A DNA stretch of 64,000 bases. Source: Frankia umida (lineage in GTDB: Bacteria; Actinomycetota; Actinomycetes; Frankiales; Frankiaceae). The stretch lies in contig NZ_JALKFT010000005.1 in assembly GCF_023242945.1 (NCBI RefSeq), positions 186,001-250,000 of the forward strand. The letters are read 5' to 3'. The notes beneath the pieces are model-generated. The model searched no databases and was not told the origin of the DNA. It saw only the letters and a list, made by a program, of their open reading frames with translations. The position numbers were made by a program, and so were the translations under genes. This document shows, piece after piece, positions 9,142-17,627 of this stretch; the stretch's first letter is position 1, and each line of letters starts with the position of its first letter.

Positions 9142-9408
9142 CTACAGGCAGTGTGCACTGAAGTGCCCGCGCCCGGGCCACCACAAGTGCCGCCTGGCCG
9201 AGCCGATCAGGCTGTCCCAGCACGCGAAAACGCCTGGATGGGAGGTGGTCGCCAACCCCCGGATCGATGCCGTGACGTCGTGGAACCGGGTGTCCGCAGC
9301 CGGGTCGCCCCGATTGGACACCCACAGGTGGACACGGCCTCGGTCGCACCCGGTAACCGCGGAGCCGGGGCCGTGCAGCGGGCCGCCCGGGCCGTGGTTC
9401 ATGCCCAT
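9142..9408 (-). CDS. Small hypothetical protein
   Basis: 88 residues, unknown family. About nine in ten third codon positions are G or C, closer to real genes of this window than to its non-coding DNA. It sits just downstream of the coiled-coil gene on the same strand and upstream of the riboswitch. There is no strong ribosome site, and the protein (Trp- and His-rich C-terminus, e.g. WDSLIGSARRHLWW) has no recognisable motif. It could be a shadow; the alternative frame starting at TTG 9433 has poorer codon use. Confidence 0.35.
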   Translation of the reverse strand: MGMNHGPGGPLHGPGSAVTGCDRGRVHLWVSNRGDPAADTRFHDVTASIRGLATTSHPGVFACWDSLIGSARRHLWWPGRGHFSAHCL

Positions 9409-9429
9409 CAGGCAGATCCGAGGGGTGCG

Positions 9430-9816
9430 TCAACGGGGGGTCCGGCCGCGGCGGGAGAGGAAGCCGGCGGTGTCGAGCATCTGGAGTTCGAGGGCGAGCA
9501 GCTGGACCTCGCCGGGCAACGAACGCTGGTGGGCAAGGGAGGCGACGGCGGCGCGGGCACGGTCGGCGAGCGCGTCCAGGGCGCGTTGGCGCTGGCGCAT
9601 CCGGGCCCGCTCCTCCTGGATGGTGCGGACCGTCTCCTCCTGCCAGTCGCGCGTGCGGGCGAGGAACTCGCTGGCGTCCTTGGCCTGACGCTCGGCTTCC
9701 TCCAACCGGCTCAACAGGCCGTCGAGGACCTCCAGGCGGCCGACCAGCTCGACGATCAGATCACCGCGGTCGGGCATGGGGGTGGTCGCTCGCCGGGCGG
9801 GGTCAGACGAGGGCAT
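9430..9816 (-). CDS. Coiled-coil hypothetical protein
   Basis: 128 residues from ATG 9816, chosen because GGGGAG stands just upstream; a longer frame to 9930 reads through the likely promoter leader. Residues ~20-100 are charged and heptad-like (LVGRLEVLDGLLSRLEEAERQAKDASEFL, EERARMRQRQRALDALADRARAAVASLAHQ), predicting a long helical coiled coil. No enzyme motif, signal peptide or membrane span is visible. Function unknown. Confidence 0.7.
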   Translation of the reverse strand: MPSSDPARRATTPMPDRGDLIVELVGRLEVLDGLLSRLEEAERQAKDASEFLARTRDWQEETVRTIQEERARMRQRQRALDALADRARAAVASLAHQRSLPGEVQLLALELQMLDTAGFLSRRGRTPR

Positions 9817-9928
9817 GAGCTCCCCTGGGGGGTGGGGGATCGGGGGCTGTGCCGAGCCGCGGAGACGAGGCCCGGTCGCTCCGACACGGATGGTTACGGT
9901 AGCCGACGGCGACGACCGAATGTAACCC

Positions 9929-9955
9929 ATCGTACGGATACGTCGGCACTGTCAA
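9929..9955 (-). promoter_or_regulatory. Candidate promoter of the coiled-coil gene
   Basis: On the minus strand a perfect TTGACA (9955-9950) is followed 15 bases later by TACGAT (9934-9929). The spacing is shorter than ideal. It lies in the least GC-rich part of the region, about 110 bases before the chosen start. Confidence 0.4.
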
Positions 9956-10098
9956 CTGATAGTAAAAATGAACCATGGACCACCGGCTGGCTGCGTGTTT
10001 TGCGGCGTACCGGCGGTTTGGGCGCTATTTGTATGGGCATGCGCTGCGGGGCACCGGTTCCCGGCCGGCGTCAATGACGCAGGTCACTTTCGGGCCGG

Positions 10099-11427
10099 CT
10101 AAAGCCAGCCGTTACGTTTGAACGCCCGGTACAGCAGCAGACAGGCGACCACCATCACGCTCAGGACCGCGGGATAACCCCAGGTCTGGCGCAGCTCGGG
10201 CATGTGCTCGAAGTTCATTCCGTAGATTCCGGCGAGCGCGGTCGGAACGGCGGCGATCGCCACCCAGGCGCTGATCCGCCGCATGTCCTCGTTCTGCGCG
10301 ATGGTCAGCTGGGTAAGTGTGGCCTGGAGCACCGAGGAGAGCAGTTCGTCAAAGTGCGAGATCCGCTCGCTGACCTGCTCGAGATGGTCGGCGACGTCGC
10401 GGAAGTAGCGGCGCATCGCGACGTCCACCATTCGTGGCCGGTCCAGGATGAGGCTGCGCAGCGGTCCGGTCAGCGGCTGGACGGCGTGCTTGAGCTCGAG
10501 CAGCTCCCGCTTCATCTGGTAGGCGGACTCGGTGGACGGGGTGTGTTCGCGGCGGAACACCCCGGCCTCGATCTGGTCGACATCCACCTGGATCTTCTCG
10601 ACGGTGTCCACGTAGTCATCGACGATGCTGTCGCAGATCGCGTGCAGGACGGCGGTCGGGCCGTGGCGCAGCATCTCCGGGGCGGCCTCAAGCCGACGGC
10701 GCAGCTTCGACATCTCACCGTGCTGCCCGTGGCGCACCGTGACGACGAAGTCCTCCCCCAGAAAGATCATGATCTCGCCGGTGGTGACCACCTCCGAGGT
10801 GCCGGTCACCTCGGTGTGCGCGACGTAGGTCGTGGTCTTGAGCACCATGAACAGGTGGTTCTCGTACTGCTCGAGCTTGGGTCGCTGCCCGCCGGTGACG
10901 GCGTCCTCGACGGCGAGCTTGTCCAGTCCGTACTCCTGCGCGACCTCGGCGAGCTGCTCGTAGGTCGGTTCGAACAGGCCCAGCCAGGCGAACCCGTCCC
11001 GTTCGTCGCGTGCGAGCCGGAGCGCGTCGGCGGTGTTGACGTCCATCGTCACCCGCTTGCCGTGGCTGTAGACCCCGCAGGCCATCACCCGTCCGTCCGG
11101 CGTGGACTGCCGGATGATCGCGCGGGCCCGGCGCCGCTTGCGGCCGACCCGCACCAGCGAGACCGCCGGTCGGCTGAGCGCGCCGGCCAGCCGGTGGGCG
11201 TTCGCCGAGGCGTGCTCCAACGCGTCCAGCACCGGATGCTCACCCTGCGACCCCGACTGGTCGAGCGCACCGGACGGGTCGGCCGGGCCGAAGCGGTCGG
11301 AGCGGTCGGAGCGGTCGGAGTCGTCCGATCCGCCGCCGTGCGGTGTCGAGAAGTGAGGTTGTCCGGTGGTGTTCGCCGTACTGGAGATGTCCACACCGTT
11401 GTTGTCCGCGGCGTCGCCTTGTGTCAT
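10099..11427 (-). CDS. corA: CorA-family magnesium/cobalt transporter
   Basis: 442 residues from ATG 11427. The C-terminus has the CorA signature YGMNFEHMPEL between two membrane spans (ISAWVAIAAVPTALAGI and AVLSVMVVACLLLYRAF). It forms a pentameric channel for Mg2+ in the inner membrane. The long cytosolic funnel includes KLAVEDAVTGGQRPKLEQYENHLF, typical of the family. The first ~75 residues are a non-conserved acidic Ser/Asp extension (GGGSDDSDRSDRSDRF) coded by a short repeat of GAGCGGTCG. It diverges from the PhzF-like gene. Confidence 0.92.
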   Translation of the reverse strand: MTQGDAADNNGVDISSTANTTGQPHFSTPHGGGSDDSDRSDRSDRFGPADPSGALDQSGSQGEHPVLDALEHASANAHRLAGALSRPAVSLVRVGRKRRRARAIIRQSTPDGRVMACGVYSHGKRVTMDVNTADALRLARDERDGFAWLGLFEPTYEQLAEVAQEYGLDKLAVEDAVTGGQRPKLEQYENHLFMVLKTTTYVAHTEVTGTSEVVTTGEIMIFLGEDFVVTVRHGQHGEMSKLRRRLEAAPEMLRHGPTAVLHAICDSIVDDYVDTVEKIQVDVDQIEAGVFRREHTPSTESAYQMKRELLELKHAVQPLTGPLRSLILDRPRMVDVAMRRYFRDVADHLEQVSERISHFDELLSSVLQATLTQLTIAQNEDMRRISAWVAIAAVPTALAGIYGMNFEHMPELRQTWGYPAVLSVMVVACLLLYRAFKRNGWL

Positions 11428-11666
11428 CGCTTCGTCGCCCCCTTCCAGGCCATCGGCGTACCGTTGGCGGTTCTGACGTACCGGTTGCCATCGTGACAAG
11501 GCGGCCGGGACTGCCGGGCAGGGTCCCGGTCGGGTAAGAGGATCCGTCCTCGGTTTTCCGCGCGGATGCGCGGGTGTGCCGTGGGATGGCGAGCGTGATG
11601 GCGAAGGTGACGCGCACACTGCCGTGGCGGCCCACGGGCGGCCCGGCGCCAGCCACGGAGGTACGG

Positions 11667-12380
11667 GTGACCGAGATCGAGGTACGCAGGCTGCGGGTGT
11701 TCGCCGATGAGACCGGCGCGGCGGGCAGCCTGCTCGCGGTGGTGCTCGACGCCGCCAAACTACTGCCCGACCAGCGGGAACGGGCTCAGATCGCACGGCG
11801 GCTCGGTGTGCCCGCGACCGTCTTCGTCGACGACCTGGAGCAGGCGGAACTCGCCGTGCACACCCCTGACCGGCAGGTGCCGACCGCGGGGGACGCCCTT
11901 GTCGGCGCCGCGTGGCTGATCGCCCGGCTGCTGGGCGGGCATCCGGCGGTCCTGCGCCTGGCCGGTGGGGACGCGGTGAGCTGGCAGGACCAGGGCCGGG
12001 TGTGGACCCGGACGGCGCTCACCGGTGTCACCGGCTGGACGCACCGCCAGGTGGGCAGCCCCGCCGAGGTCGAGCAGCTGACACTGCCACGCCCCGAACA
12101 GGACGATCTCGTGCAGGTCTGGGCCTGGCTGGACGAACAGGCCGGCGTCGTGCGGGCGCGTGCGTTCGGGGAGCGCCACGGTGTCGCCGAGGACGAGGCG
12201 TGTGGGTCGGCGTCCATGCTGCTCGCCGCGCGGCTCGAGCGCCGGCTGACGATCCGCCACGGCATCGGCTCGATCGTGCTGGCCGGGCCCGGCCCGGAGG
12301 GCTTCGCCGACATCGGCGGCCTTGTCGTCGAGGACGAGACCCTCCACATCGACCATCTCGACGACTTCCTCGCCGACTGA
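11667..12380 (+). CDS. PhzF-family epimerase/isomerase-like protein
   Basis: 237 residues from GTG 11667, preceded by GGAGG at a suitable distance; the frame continues upstream but without conservation. The N-terminal VRRLRVFADETGAAGSLLAVVLDA and the C-terminal EDEACGSASMLLAARL match the two halves of the PhzF fold (EDxATGSA motif). The usual active-site Glu in the first half is not obvious, with VPATVFVDD in its place. PhzF relatives act as small-metabolite isomerases; no phenazine genes are nearby, so the role is unknown. Confidence 0.75.
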   Translation: MTEIEVRRLRVFADETGAAGSLLAVVLDAAKLLPDQRERAQIARRLGVPATVFVDDLEQAELAVHTPDRQVPTAGDALVGAAWLIARLLGGHPAVLRLAGGDAVSWQDQGRVWTRTALTGVTGWTHRQVGSPAEVEQLTLPRPEQDDLVQVWAWLDEQAGVVRARAFGERHGVAEDEACGSASMLLAARLERRLTIRHGIGSIVLAGPGPEGFADIGGLVVEDETLHIDHLDDFLAD

Positions 12381-12416
12381 GCCCCACCCGCCAGCGGCGC
12401 CTCTCCTCTCCTGCCC

Positions 12417-12469
12417 GCGCGGACGGCTACTCCCCGCGCGGACGGCTACTCCCCGCGCGGACGGCTACC
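12417..12469. repeat. Three tandem copies of a 19-base unit
   Basis: Unit gcgcggacggctactcccc occurs at 12417-12435 and 12436-12454, then a third copy truncated after 14 bases. It lies between the convergent stops of the PhzF-like gene and the next gene. The period is not a multiple of three, consistent with non-coding DNA. Confidence 0.9.
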
Positions 12470-12475
12470 CGCTCG

Positions 12476-12943
12476 TCAGAGTGGCGGTTCGGCGGGTGAG
12501 CGCAGCATGCGCGTCCACGCGCCTTCGGTGATCTCGCCGCGGGCGTCGATGATGGCCCAGTCGACGATGTCGACGCTGTGGATGCGCAGCGGCAGGCCCA
12601 TCCGGACGTGGGTGAGCGAGGGGTGCGCGCCGTCGCTGAGGCTGCGCCCGTGCAGCAGCGCCGGATGCGGCCAGCCGGACACGCGTGCCCAGGGCCACTC
12701 GACGGTGTCGGCCACCGCGATCTGATGGCGCACGAGCAGACTGCCCAGCGGGGGCAGCGCATGGTTGAGGTAACGCCGCCGGGCGTCGGTCAGGCGTGAG
12801 CGGGCGGCGAAGACCGCCTGCTCCCGGACCAGCCGCGACTGCTCTCGCACCGGCTGGTCGGGTGTGGGCTGGTTCTGGATCAGGGGGACATTCCTGACGG
12901 CCATGGCGGCCACAGTAGTGGAAATCTTTCTCAGGGTACACAT
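12476..12943 (-). CDS. Hypothetical protein
   Basis: 155 residues from ATG 12943 (GAGG five bases upstream); ATG 12904 (MAVRNVPLIQNQP) is an alternative. The sequence has a basic N-terminal half and a hydrophobic, Trp-containing C-terminal half (VEWPWARVSGWPHPALLHG, HSVDIVDWAIIDARG). No known motif, signal peptide or membrane span is evident. It diverges from the hemerythrin-like gene across an AT-richer intergenic stretch. Confidence 0.65.
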   Translation of the reverse strand: MCTLRKISTTVAAMAVRNVPLIQNQPTPDQPVREQSRLVREQAVFAARSRLTDARRRYLNHALPPLGSLLVRHQIAVADTVEWPWARVSGWPHPALLHGRSLSDGAHPSLTHVRMGLPLRIHSVDIVDWAIIDARGEITEGAWTRMLRSPAEPPL

Positions 12944-13086
12944 ATGCACCTCGAGTTCGGCACGCGTTCTTCGGTGCCCGCTTACTTTGTGTAGACATTT
13001 TCCAGATGCGGTCGTCGTGAGCAGGGCGTATCTTCGACGTATTGACAGTGATCCGCTACTCCATTCGTCCGTTCGACGAGGTGATC

Positions 13087-13929
13087 ATGGCTGAGGCGTT
13101 GGCGACCCTGGTGGATTCGGCGCATGCGGATGCCTTCCACCTGATCGAACTGGCCGGTGGCTCGCCCGAGGTCGATCCAGGGGGCGCGGCCGATCCGGGG
13201 GGCGCGAACGCCACGCCCAGCGATCCGCGGCAGGTGCTGCGGGCCAACGACGTCGCCGTCGCGGCGATCTCCGCGCATCTGAGCGCGATGGAGGCCGTCG
13301 TCTACCCGATGTGCGCGCGCAACGTGCCCGGCGGGCGAGCGCGGGTGGCGGAGCTGCGCCGGTTGGCGCGGCGCGGCTCCTCGGTGATGCGCGGCATCGA
13401 GCAGTACGTGCAGGGCGATCTCAACCGTCCGGCGGCCAGCGTCACGAGCCTGCGCCGGGACCTCGCGGTCCTGCTCACCGAGCATGCCCAGACCGAGAAC
13501 GCGCTGCTGCACGAGCTCGACCGGACGCTGTCCGACAGCGAGCGCACCCGCCTGCGGGAGCGGTTCTCCGCCGCGATGCGCCACGCCCCGAGCCGGCCGC
13601 ATCCGCATCTCGGGCACGGCGGCCCGTTCGGCGGAAGCGCCACCGTCCGGCTGCTTGGCACCATCGATCATCTGCTGGATGTGATGGATGCCCGTGAGGT
13701 GGCCGGCGCCCCCGTTCGTGCTCCGGCGCCCGCCGGTCTCTGGGGCTGGTACCTGCTGGGCCGCCCGACCGCACCGGCCCCGGAGTGGCCCGCCGAGACC
13801 CTCACCGTCACCACCACCGATCCCACGGCCGGTGCCGCGGGACCCGCGGCCAGGCCGGCCGGCGGATCGCCCGCGGACGGCGCCACCGCCGCAGCCGGTG
13901 AGCGGGCACGATCGGTGGGTGGCGGATAG
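13087..13929 (+). CDS. Hemerythrin-like (HHE) domain protein
   Basis: 280 residues from ATG 13087 with GAGGTGATC upstream. A four-helix region at residues ~55-190 has spaced His/Glu pairs fitting HHE cation binding: ISAHLSAMEAVVYP, LLTEHAQTENALLHELD and RPHPHLGH. Such proteins bind two metals and sense or store O2/NO or oxidants. The C-terminal ~90 residues are Ala/Pro/Gly-rich and include GLWGWYLLGRP. No first-helix His is obvious (TLVDSAHADAFHLIEL may supply it). Assignment rests on motif spacing. Confidence 0.7.
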   Translation: MAEALATLVDSAHADAFHLIELAGGSPEVDPGGAADPGGANATPSDPRQVLRANDVAVAAISAHLSAMEAVVYPMCARNVPGGRARVAELRRLARRGSSVMRGIEQYVQGDLNRPAASVTSLRRDLAVLLTEHAQTENALLHELDRTLSDSERTRLRERFSAAMRHAPSRPHPHLGHGGPFGGSATVRLLGTIDHLLDVMDAREVAGAPVRAPAPAGLWGWYLLGRPTAPAPEWPAETLTVTTTDPTAGAAGPAARPAGGSPADGATAAAGERARSVGGG

Positions 13930-14106
13930 TCGATCGGGGGGTGGTGACCCTGACCGTATGGTGAAATGTTACTGACCTTGGTCGGGTAATGACCGCGACG
14001 ACAAGCCCGTTCGGTGTTCCCTGCCCCGCGTCTGCCACTCGACATGCCATGCTTCGGGTCCAGGTTGGGCCGATATGGCCTGCACGTCGTGCACTGCCGA
14101 GGAGAT

Positions 14107-15300
14107 GTGTCCGGAACCGAGAGCGCCGTCGCCCCGGCGCCCGCGACGCCAGCGGACGTGATCTGGCCGATCCTGCTGGTCGAGGATGATGACGGGGATG
14201 CCTTCCTCGTCTCCGAGCTGTTGGAGGAGGTGTCCGCCCCGGTCTCCGTCACCCGGGTGCGCACCGTCGCCGAGGCGCTGGTCGGCAGCGCCGGCGCCGC
14301 CTGCATCCTGTTGGATCTCGGCCTGCCCGACAGCGAGGGTCTGTCCGCGCTGCGGCGGCTGCTCGAGGTCGAGTCCGGTGCGCCGGTCGTCGTGCTCACC
14401 GGTCTGGTCGACGAGTACCGCGGCGAGCAGGCCGTCGCCGCGGGCGCGCAGGACTACCTGGTCAAGGGCCAGGTGGACGGGCGCGACCTGGTCCGCGCGG
14501 TGCGTTACGCGATCGAGCGGACCAGGGCCGACACGGCCGCCCAGGCGCTGCGTGAGTCCGAGTTGCAGGCCGCGGAGCGGTCCCGGCTCGAACGCGGCCT
14601 GCTCCCGCGCCCCCTCTACGACGACCTGCGGCTGCGCCACGACACCCGCTATCGCCCCGGTCGGCGCCAGTCGCTGCTCGGCGGGGACTTCTACGACATG
14701 GTGGCGACGCCCGACGGTGTCCTGCACGTCCTGCTCGGCGATGTCTGCGGGCACGGCCCGGACGAGGCGGCCCTCGGGGTGAGCCTGCGTATCGCGTGGC
14801 GAACACTTGTGCTCGCCGGTGTGCGGGAGGCCGACCGGTTGGGGTATCTCCAGCGGGTGCTGGTCAGCGAACGAGATCATGATGAGATTTTCGCGACGGT
14901 CTGTGAGCTCTCCATCGCCGCGGATCGTGAGTACGCCCGGATGCGCCTGGCCGGGCATCCGCCCCCGGCGATTCTGTATCCGCGGCTCGCGGCCCTGCCC
15001 GGTGATGTCGTCAGCCCCGCCCTCGGCATCCTCGACGAGGACCTGACCCAGGAGGTGCGGGTCGAGCTCGGCCCGCGCTGGGCGCTGCTGCTGGCCACCG
15101 ACGGCCTGCTGGAGGGTCGTGACGGCCCCGGTGGCGAACCCCTGGGGTGGGAGGGGGTTCTCCCCGAGCTCGCGAAGCTGTGGCCGCCTCAGGGCCCCGA
15201 CCGCCTGCTCGACAGTCTCATCGACCGGATCGAGGCCCGCAACGGCGGCCCGCTCACCGACGACGTCGCCCTGCTCCTGCTGATGCGGGGCGACGACTGA
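14107..15300 (+). CDS. Response regulator with PP2C/SpoIIE phosphatase output
   Basis: 397 residues from GTG 14107; GGAG just upstream is close to the start. Residues ~17-140 form a receiver domain (ILLVEDDDGD acidic pair, phospho-acceptor in CILLDLGLPDSEG, LVKGQ for the switch Lys). After a helical linker comes a PPM/SpoIIE phosphatase: GGDFYDM, GDVCGHGPDEA, ATDGLLEGRD and TDDVALLLL give the metal-binding aspartates. Such RsbU/RssB-like proteins dephosphorylate anti-sigma antagonists. First gene of a three-gene operon with a kinase and a lone receiver; its stop overlaps the kinase start. Confidence 0.9.
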   Translation: MSGTESAVAPAPATPADVIWPILLVEDDDGDAFLVSELLEEVSAPVSVTRVRTVAEALVGSAGAACILLDLGLPDSEGLSALRRLLEVESGAPVVVLTGLVDEYRGEQAVAAGAQDYLVKGQVDGRDLVRAVRYAIERTRADTAAQALRESELQAAERSRLERGLLPRPLYDDLRLRHDTRYRPGRRQSLLGGDFYDMVATPDGVLHVLLGDVCGHGPDEAALGVSLRIAWRTLVLAGVREADRLGYLQRVLVSERDHDEIFATVCELSIAADREYARMRLAGHPPPAILYPRLAALPGDVVSPALGILDEDLTQEVRVELGPRWALLLATDGLLEGRDGPGGEPLGWEGVLPELAKLWPPQGPDRLLDSLIDRIEARNGGPLTDDVALLLLMRGDD

Positions 15301-17105
15301 TGCCCGCCGCCGCGGCACCCAGCGCGCCGACGGATGGCGCGCCGACGGCTGGTGCCCCGGCCGCCGGTGGCCCGGCCGGGGATGGTGCGACCGGGGGTGG
15401 TTCGTCCGGGCTGGGTAGGTGGCGACTGCGGCGGCGACTGGGAGTCACCTATGTGATCGCGGCGGTGGTGCTGCTGGTCGTGGTGGGTGTGGTCGCGTCG
15501 TCGCTGGTGCGGCTCACCGATGCCATCCACACCCGCAGCGACGTGATGGCGCCGGCGTTGCTGGCGTCCAACCGGCTCGTCGCCAGCGTGGTGGACCAGG
15601 AGACCGGCCTGCGCGGCTACCTGCTGCAGGGCACCGAGGACTACCTCTCTCCCTACAACGCCGGACGGACCGAGGAACGCCGTGATCTCGCCGAGCTGCG
15701 TGGGGTGCTGGCCGGCCGGCCCGACCTGCTGGCCGGTGTCACGGCGTTGGACGCGCGCATCCGTGCCTGGCACACCGCGTACGCCGACCCGGCGATCGCC
15801 GCGGTGCGCGCCCAGGGCGTCTCGGCAGCCCGTCAGGTGCCGCTGGCCCCCGGCAAGGTCCTGTTCGACGCGGTCCGCGGCAGCGCCAACGCGCTCAACG
15901 CGGTGTTGCTCGAACACGCCAGCGAGGCCCGCTCGGATGTCCGGAGCGCGCTGAACTTCCTGGTGATAGCGCTGTTGATCGGTGCCGCGGCGCTGGTGGC
16001 CCTGTTCGCCGCGATCTACTGGGCGCTGCGCGTCTGGGTCACCCGTCCGATCGAACAGGTCGGTGGGGACGCCCGCACCGTCGCCACCGGCAGCCTCGAC
16101 CATGTGGTCGAACCCACCGGTCCGCCGGAGATCGTCACGCTCGCGTCCGCCGTCGAGCTGATGCGCCAGCAGCTCATCGGTGAGCTCGGCGTCGCCCGGG
16201 CGGCCCGCGGCGAGGTCGAGGCGCAGGCCGAGGTGCTGCGCCGCTCCAACCGCGACCTCGAGCAGTTCGCCTACGTCGCCTCGCACGACCTGCAGGAGCC
16301 CCTGCGCAAGGTCGCGAGCTTCTGCCAGCTGCTCGAACGCCGCTACGGCGACAAGCTCGACGACCGCGGCGTCCAGTACATCGCCTTCGCCGTCGACGGC
16401 GCCAAGCGGATGCAACAGCTGATCAACGACCTGCTTGCCTTCTCCCGGGTCGGACGGACCACCGAGAGCTTCGTCGACATCCCCCTCGGCGAGCTGCTCA
16501 CCCGTGCCACCACGACCCTGTCGCTGACGATCGAAAGCCTCGACGCCGAGGTCAGCGCGGACGAACTGCCGATCGTGCGCGGCGACCCGATGCTGCTCAC
16601 CCAGCTGCTGACCAACCTGATCGGCAACGCCCTGAAGTTCCACGGGGAGGATCCGCCGCGGGTGCACATCGGTGTGGTCGAACACGCCGATGCCTTCGAG
16701 TTCTCCTGTGCCGACAACGGCATCGGCATCGAAACCGAGTACGCCGAGAAGATCTTCGTCATCTTCCAGCGTCTGCACAGCCGGGAGGTGTTCGCCGGGA
16801 CCGGTATCGGTCTCGCCCTGTGCCGTAAGATCATCGAGTTCCATGGTGGCCTGATCTGGCTCGACACCGAGGCCCGCCCCGGCACCACCTTCCGCTTCAC
16901 CCTCCCGCGCCGCACCGCCGCCGCCCCCGCTGCCGCCGCCGCTGCCGCCGCCGCTGCCGCGGCCTCCGTGCCCGCCGCCTCCGTGCCTGGCGCCGACTCC
17001 CCGGCGCCATCTCCCGTTGTATCCGTCGGCCCTGTGTCTGCCGGCGCTGTCGATCTCGTCCGCGCCGCCAAGGCCGCCCGACCGTCCGGAGAACAACGTG
17101 AGTGA
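15300..17105 (+). CDS. Membrane histidine kinase with CHASE3-type sensor and HAMP
   Basis: 601 residues; ATG 15300 shares its A with the upstream TGA. The layout is a low-complexity N-terminus, TM1 (VTYVIAAVVLLVVVGVVA, ~50-67), an extracytoplasmic CHASE3-like helix bundle (VVDQETGLRGYLLQG is diagnostic), TM2 (FLVIALLIGAAALVALFAAIYW, ~220-241), HAMP, HisKA with YVASHDLQEPLRKV (phospho-His) and HATPase (LLTNLIGNALKFHG, DNGIGIE, GTGIGLAL). The C-terminal tail is Ala/Pro/Val-rich. Similar to phytochrome-type and Rcp1-linked kinases. Expected to phosphorylate the two flanking receivers. Confidence 0.92.
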   Translation: MPAAAAPSAPTDGAPTAGAPAAGGPAGDGATGGGSSGLGRWRLRRRLGVTYVIAAVVLLVVVGVVASSLVRLTDAIHTRSDVMAPALLASNRLVASVVDQETGLRGYLLQGTEDYLSPYNAGRTEERRDLAELRGVLAGRPDLLAGVTALDARIRAWHTAYADPAIAAVRAQGVSAARQVPLAPGKVLFDAVRGSANALNAVLLEHASEARSDVRSALNFLVIALLIGAAALVALFAAIYWALRVWVTRPIEQVGGDARTVATGSLDHVVEPTGPPEIVTLASAVELMRQQLIGELGVARAARGEVEAQAEVLRRSNRDLEQFAYVASHDLQEPLRKVASFCQLLERRYGDKLDDRGVQYIAFAVDGAKRMQQLINDLLAFSRVGRTTESFVDIPLGELLTRATTTLSLTIESLDAEVSADELPIVRGDPMLLTQLLTNLIGNALKFHGEDPPRVHIGVVEHADAFEFSCADNGIGIETEYAEKIFVIFQRLHSREVFAGTGIGLALCRKIIEFHGGLIWLDTEARPGTTFRFTLPRRTAAAPAAAAAAAAAAAASVPAASVPGADSPAPSPVVSVGPVSAGAVDLVRAAKAARPSGEQRE

Positions 17106-17538
17106 ACAGCTCGTCCCTGTCGAGGTCCTGCTCGTCGAGGACGACCCCGGGGACGTCCTCATGACCCGTGAGGCGTTCGCGGACCACAAACTGCGCAACC
17201 ATCTCAACGTCGTCAGCGACGGCGTCGAGGCGCTCGCCTACCTGCGGGGCGAGGGCGAGTATGCCGGCGCCCCCCGGCCCGACCTGATCCTGCTCGACCT
17301 CAACCTGCCCCGCCGTGACGGACGGGAGGTCCTGCGCGAGGTCAAGGCCGATGAGCGCCTGCGACGCATCCCGATCGTCGTGCTCACCACGTCCGAGGCC
17401 GAGGAGGACGTGCTGCGCAGCTACGACCTGCACGCCAACGCCTACATCACCAAGCCGGTCGACTTCGACCGTTTCGTCGCGGTCGTCCGCCATATCGACG
17501 ACTTCTTCGTCACCGTCGCCCGCCTCCCCGGCCAGTGA
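17098..17538 (+). CDS. Single-domain response regulator (Rcp1-like)
   Basis: 146 residues from GTG 17098 with GGAGAA upstream, overlapping the kinase stop by eight bases. It is a receiver domain alone: EVLLVEDDPGDVLMT, phospho-acceptor Asp in LILLDLNLPRRDG, VVLTTSEAEEDV, and Lys in YITKPVDF. The ExDPGD pattern and extra loop (LRGEGEYAGAPRP) are typical of the Rcp1 subfamily. No output domain is present, so it probably acts as a phosphorelay shuttle or competitor of the phosphatase-type regulator in the same operon. Confidence 0.92.
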   Translation: MSEQLVPVEVLLVEDDPGDVLMTREAFADHKLRNHLNVVSDGVEALAYLRGEGEYAGAPRPDLILLDLNLPRRDGREVLREVKADERLRRIPIVVLTTSEAEEDVLRSYDLHANAYITKPVDFDRFVAVVRHIDDFFVTVARLPGQ

Positions 17539-17627
17539 CCCGGCGCCAGTGACCTTCCTCTGCCCGATGCGGTAGCTGGCGGTCGGCGTTGCCGCGCGGA
17601 CGGGCCGAGGTCGCCTACAGTGCGAAC

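Noticed and set aside
9112..10077. Plus-strand ORF of 321 residues
   Set aside because: Antisense to the coiled-coil gene, whose ribosome site, promoter and heptad pattern support the minus strand.
13969..15318. Minus-strand ORF of 449 residues opposite the receiver-phosphatase gene
   Set aside because: The plus strand has receiver and PP2C motifs. The antisense protein has none.
15189..17207. Minus-strand ORF of 672 residues opposite the CHASE3-type kinase
   Set aside because: Shadow of a gene with HisKA/HATPase boxes.
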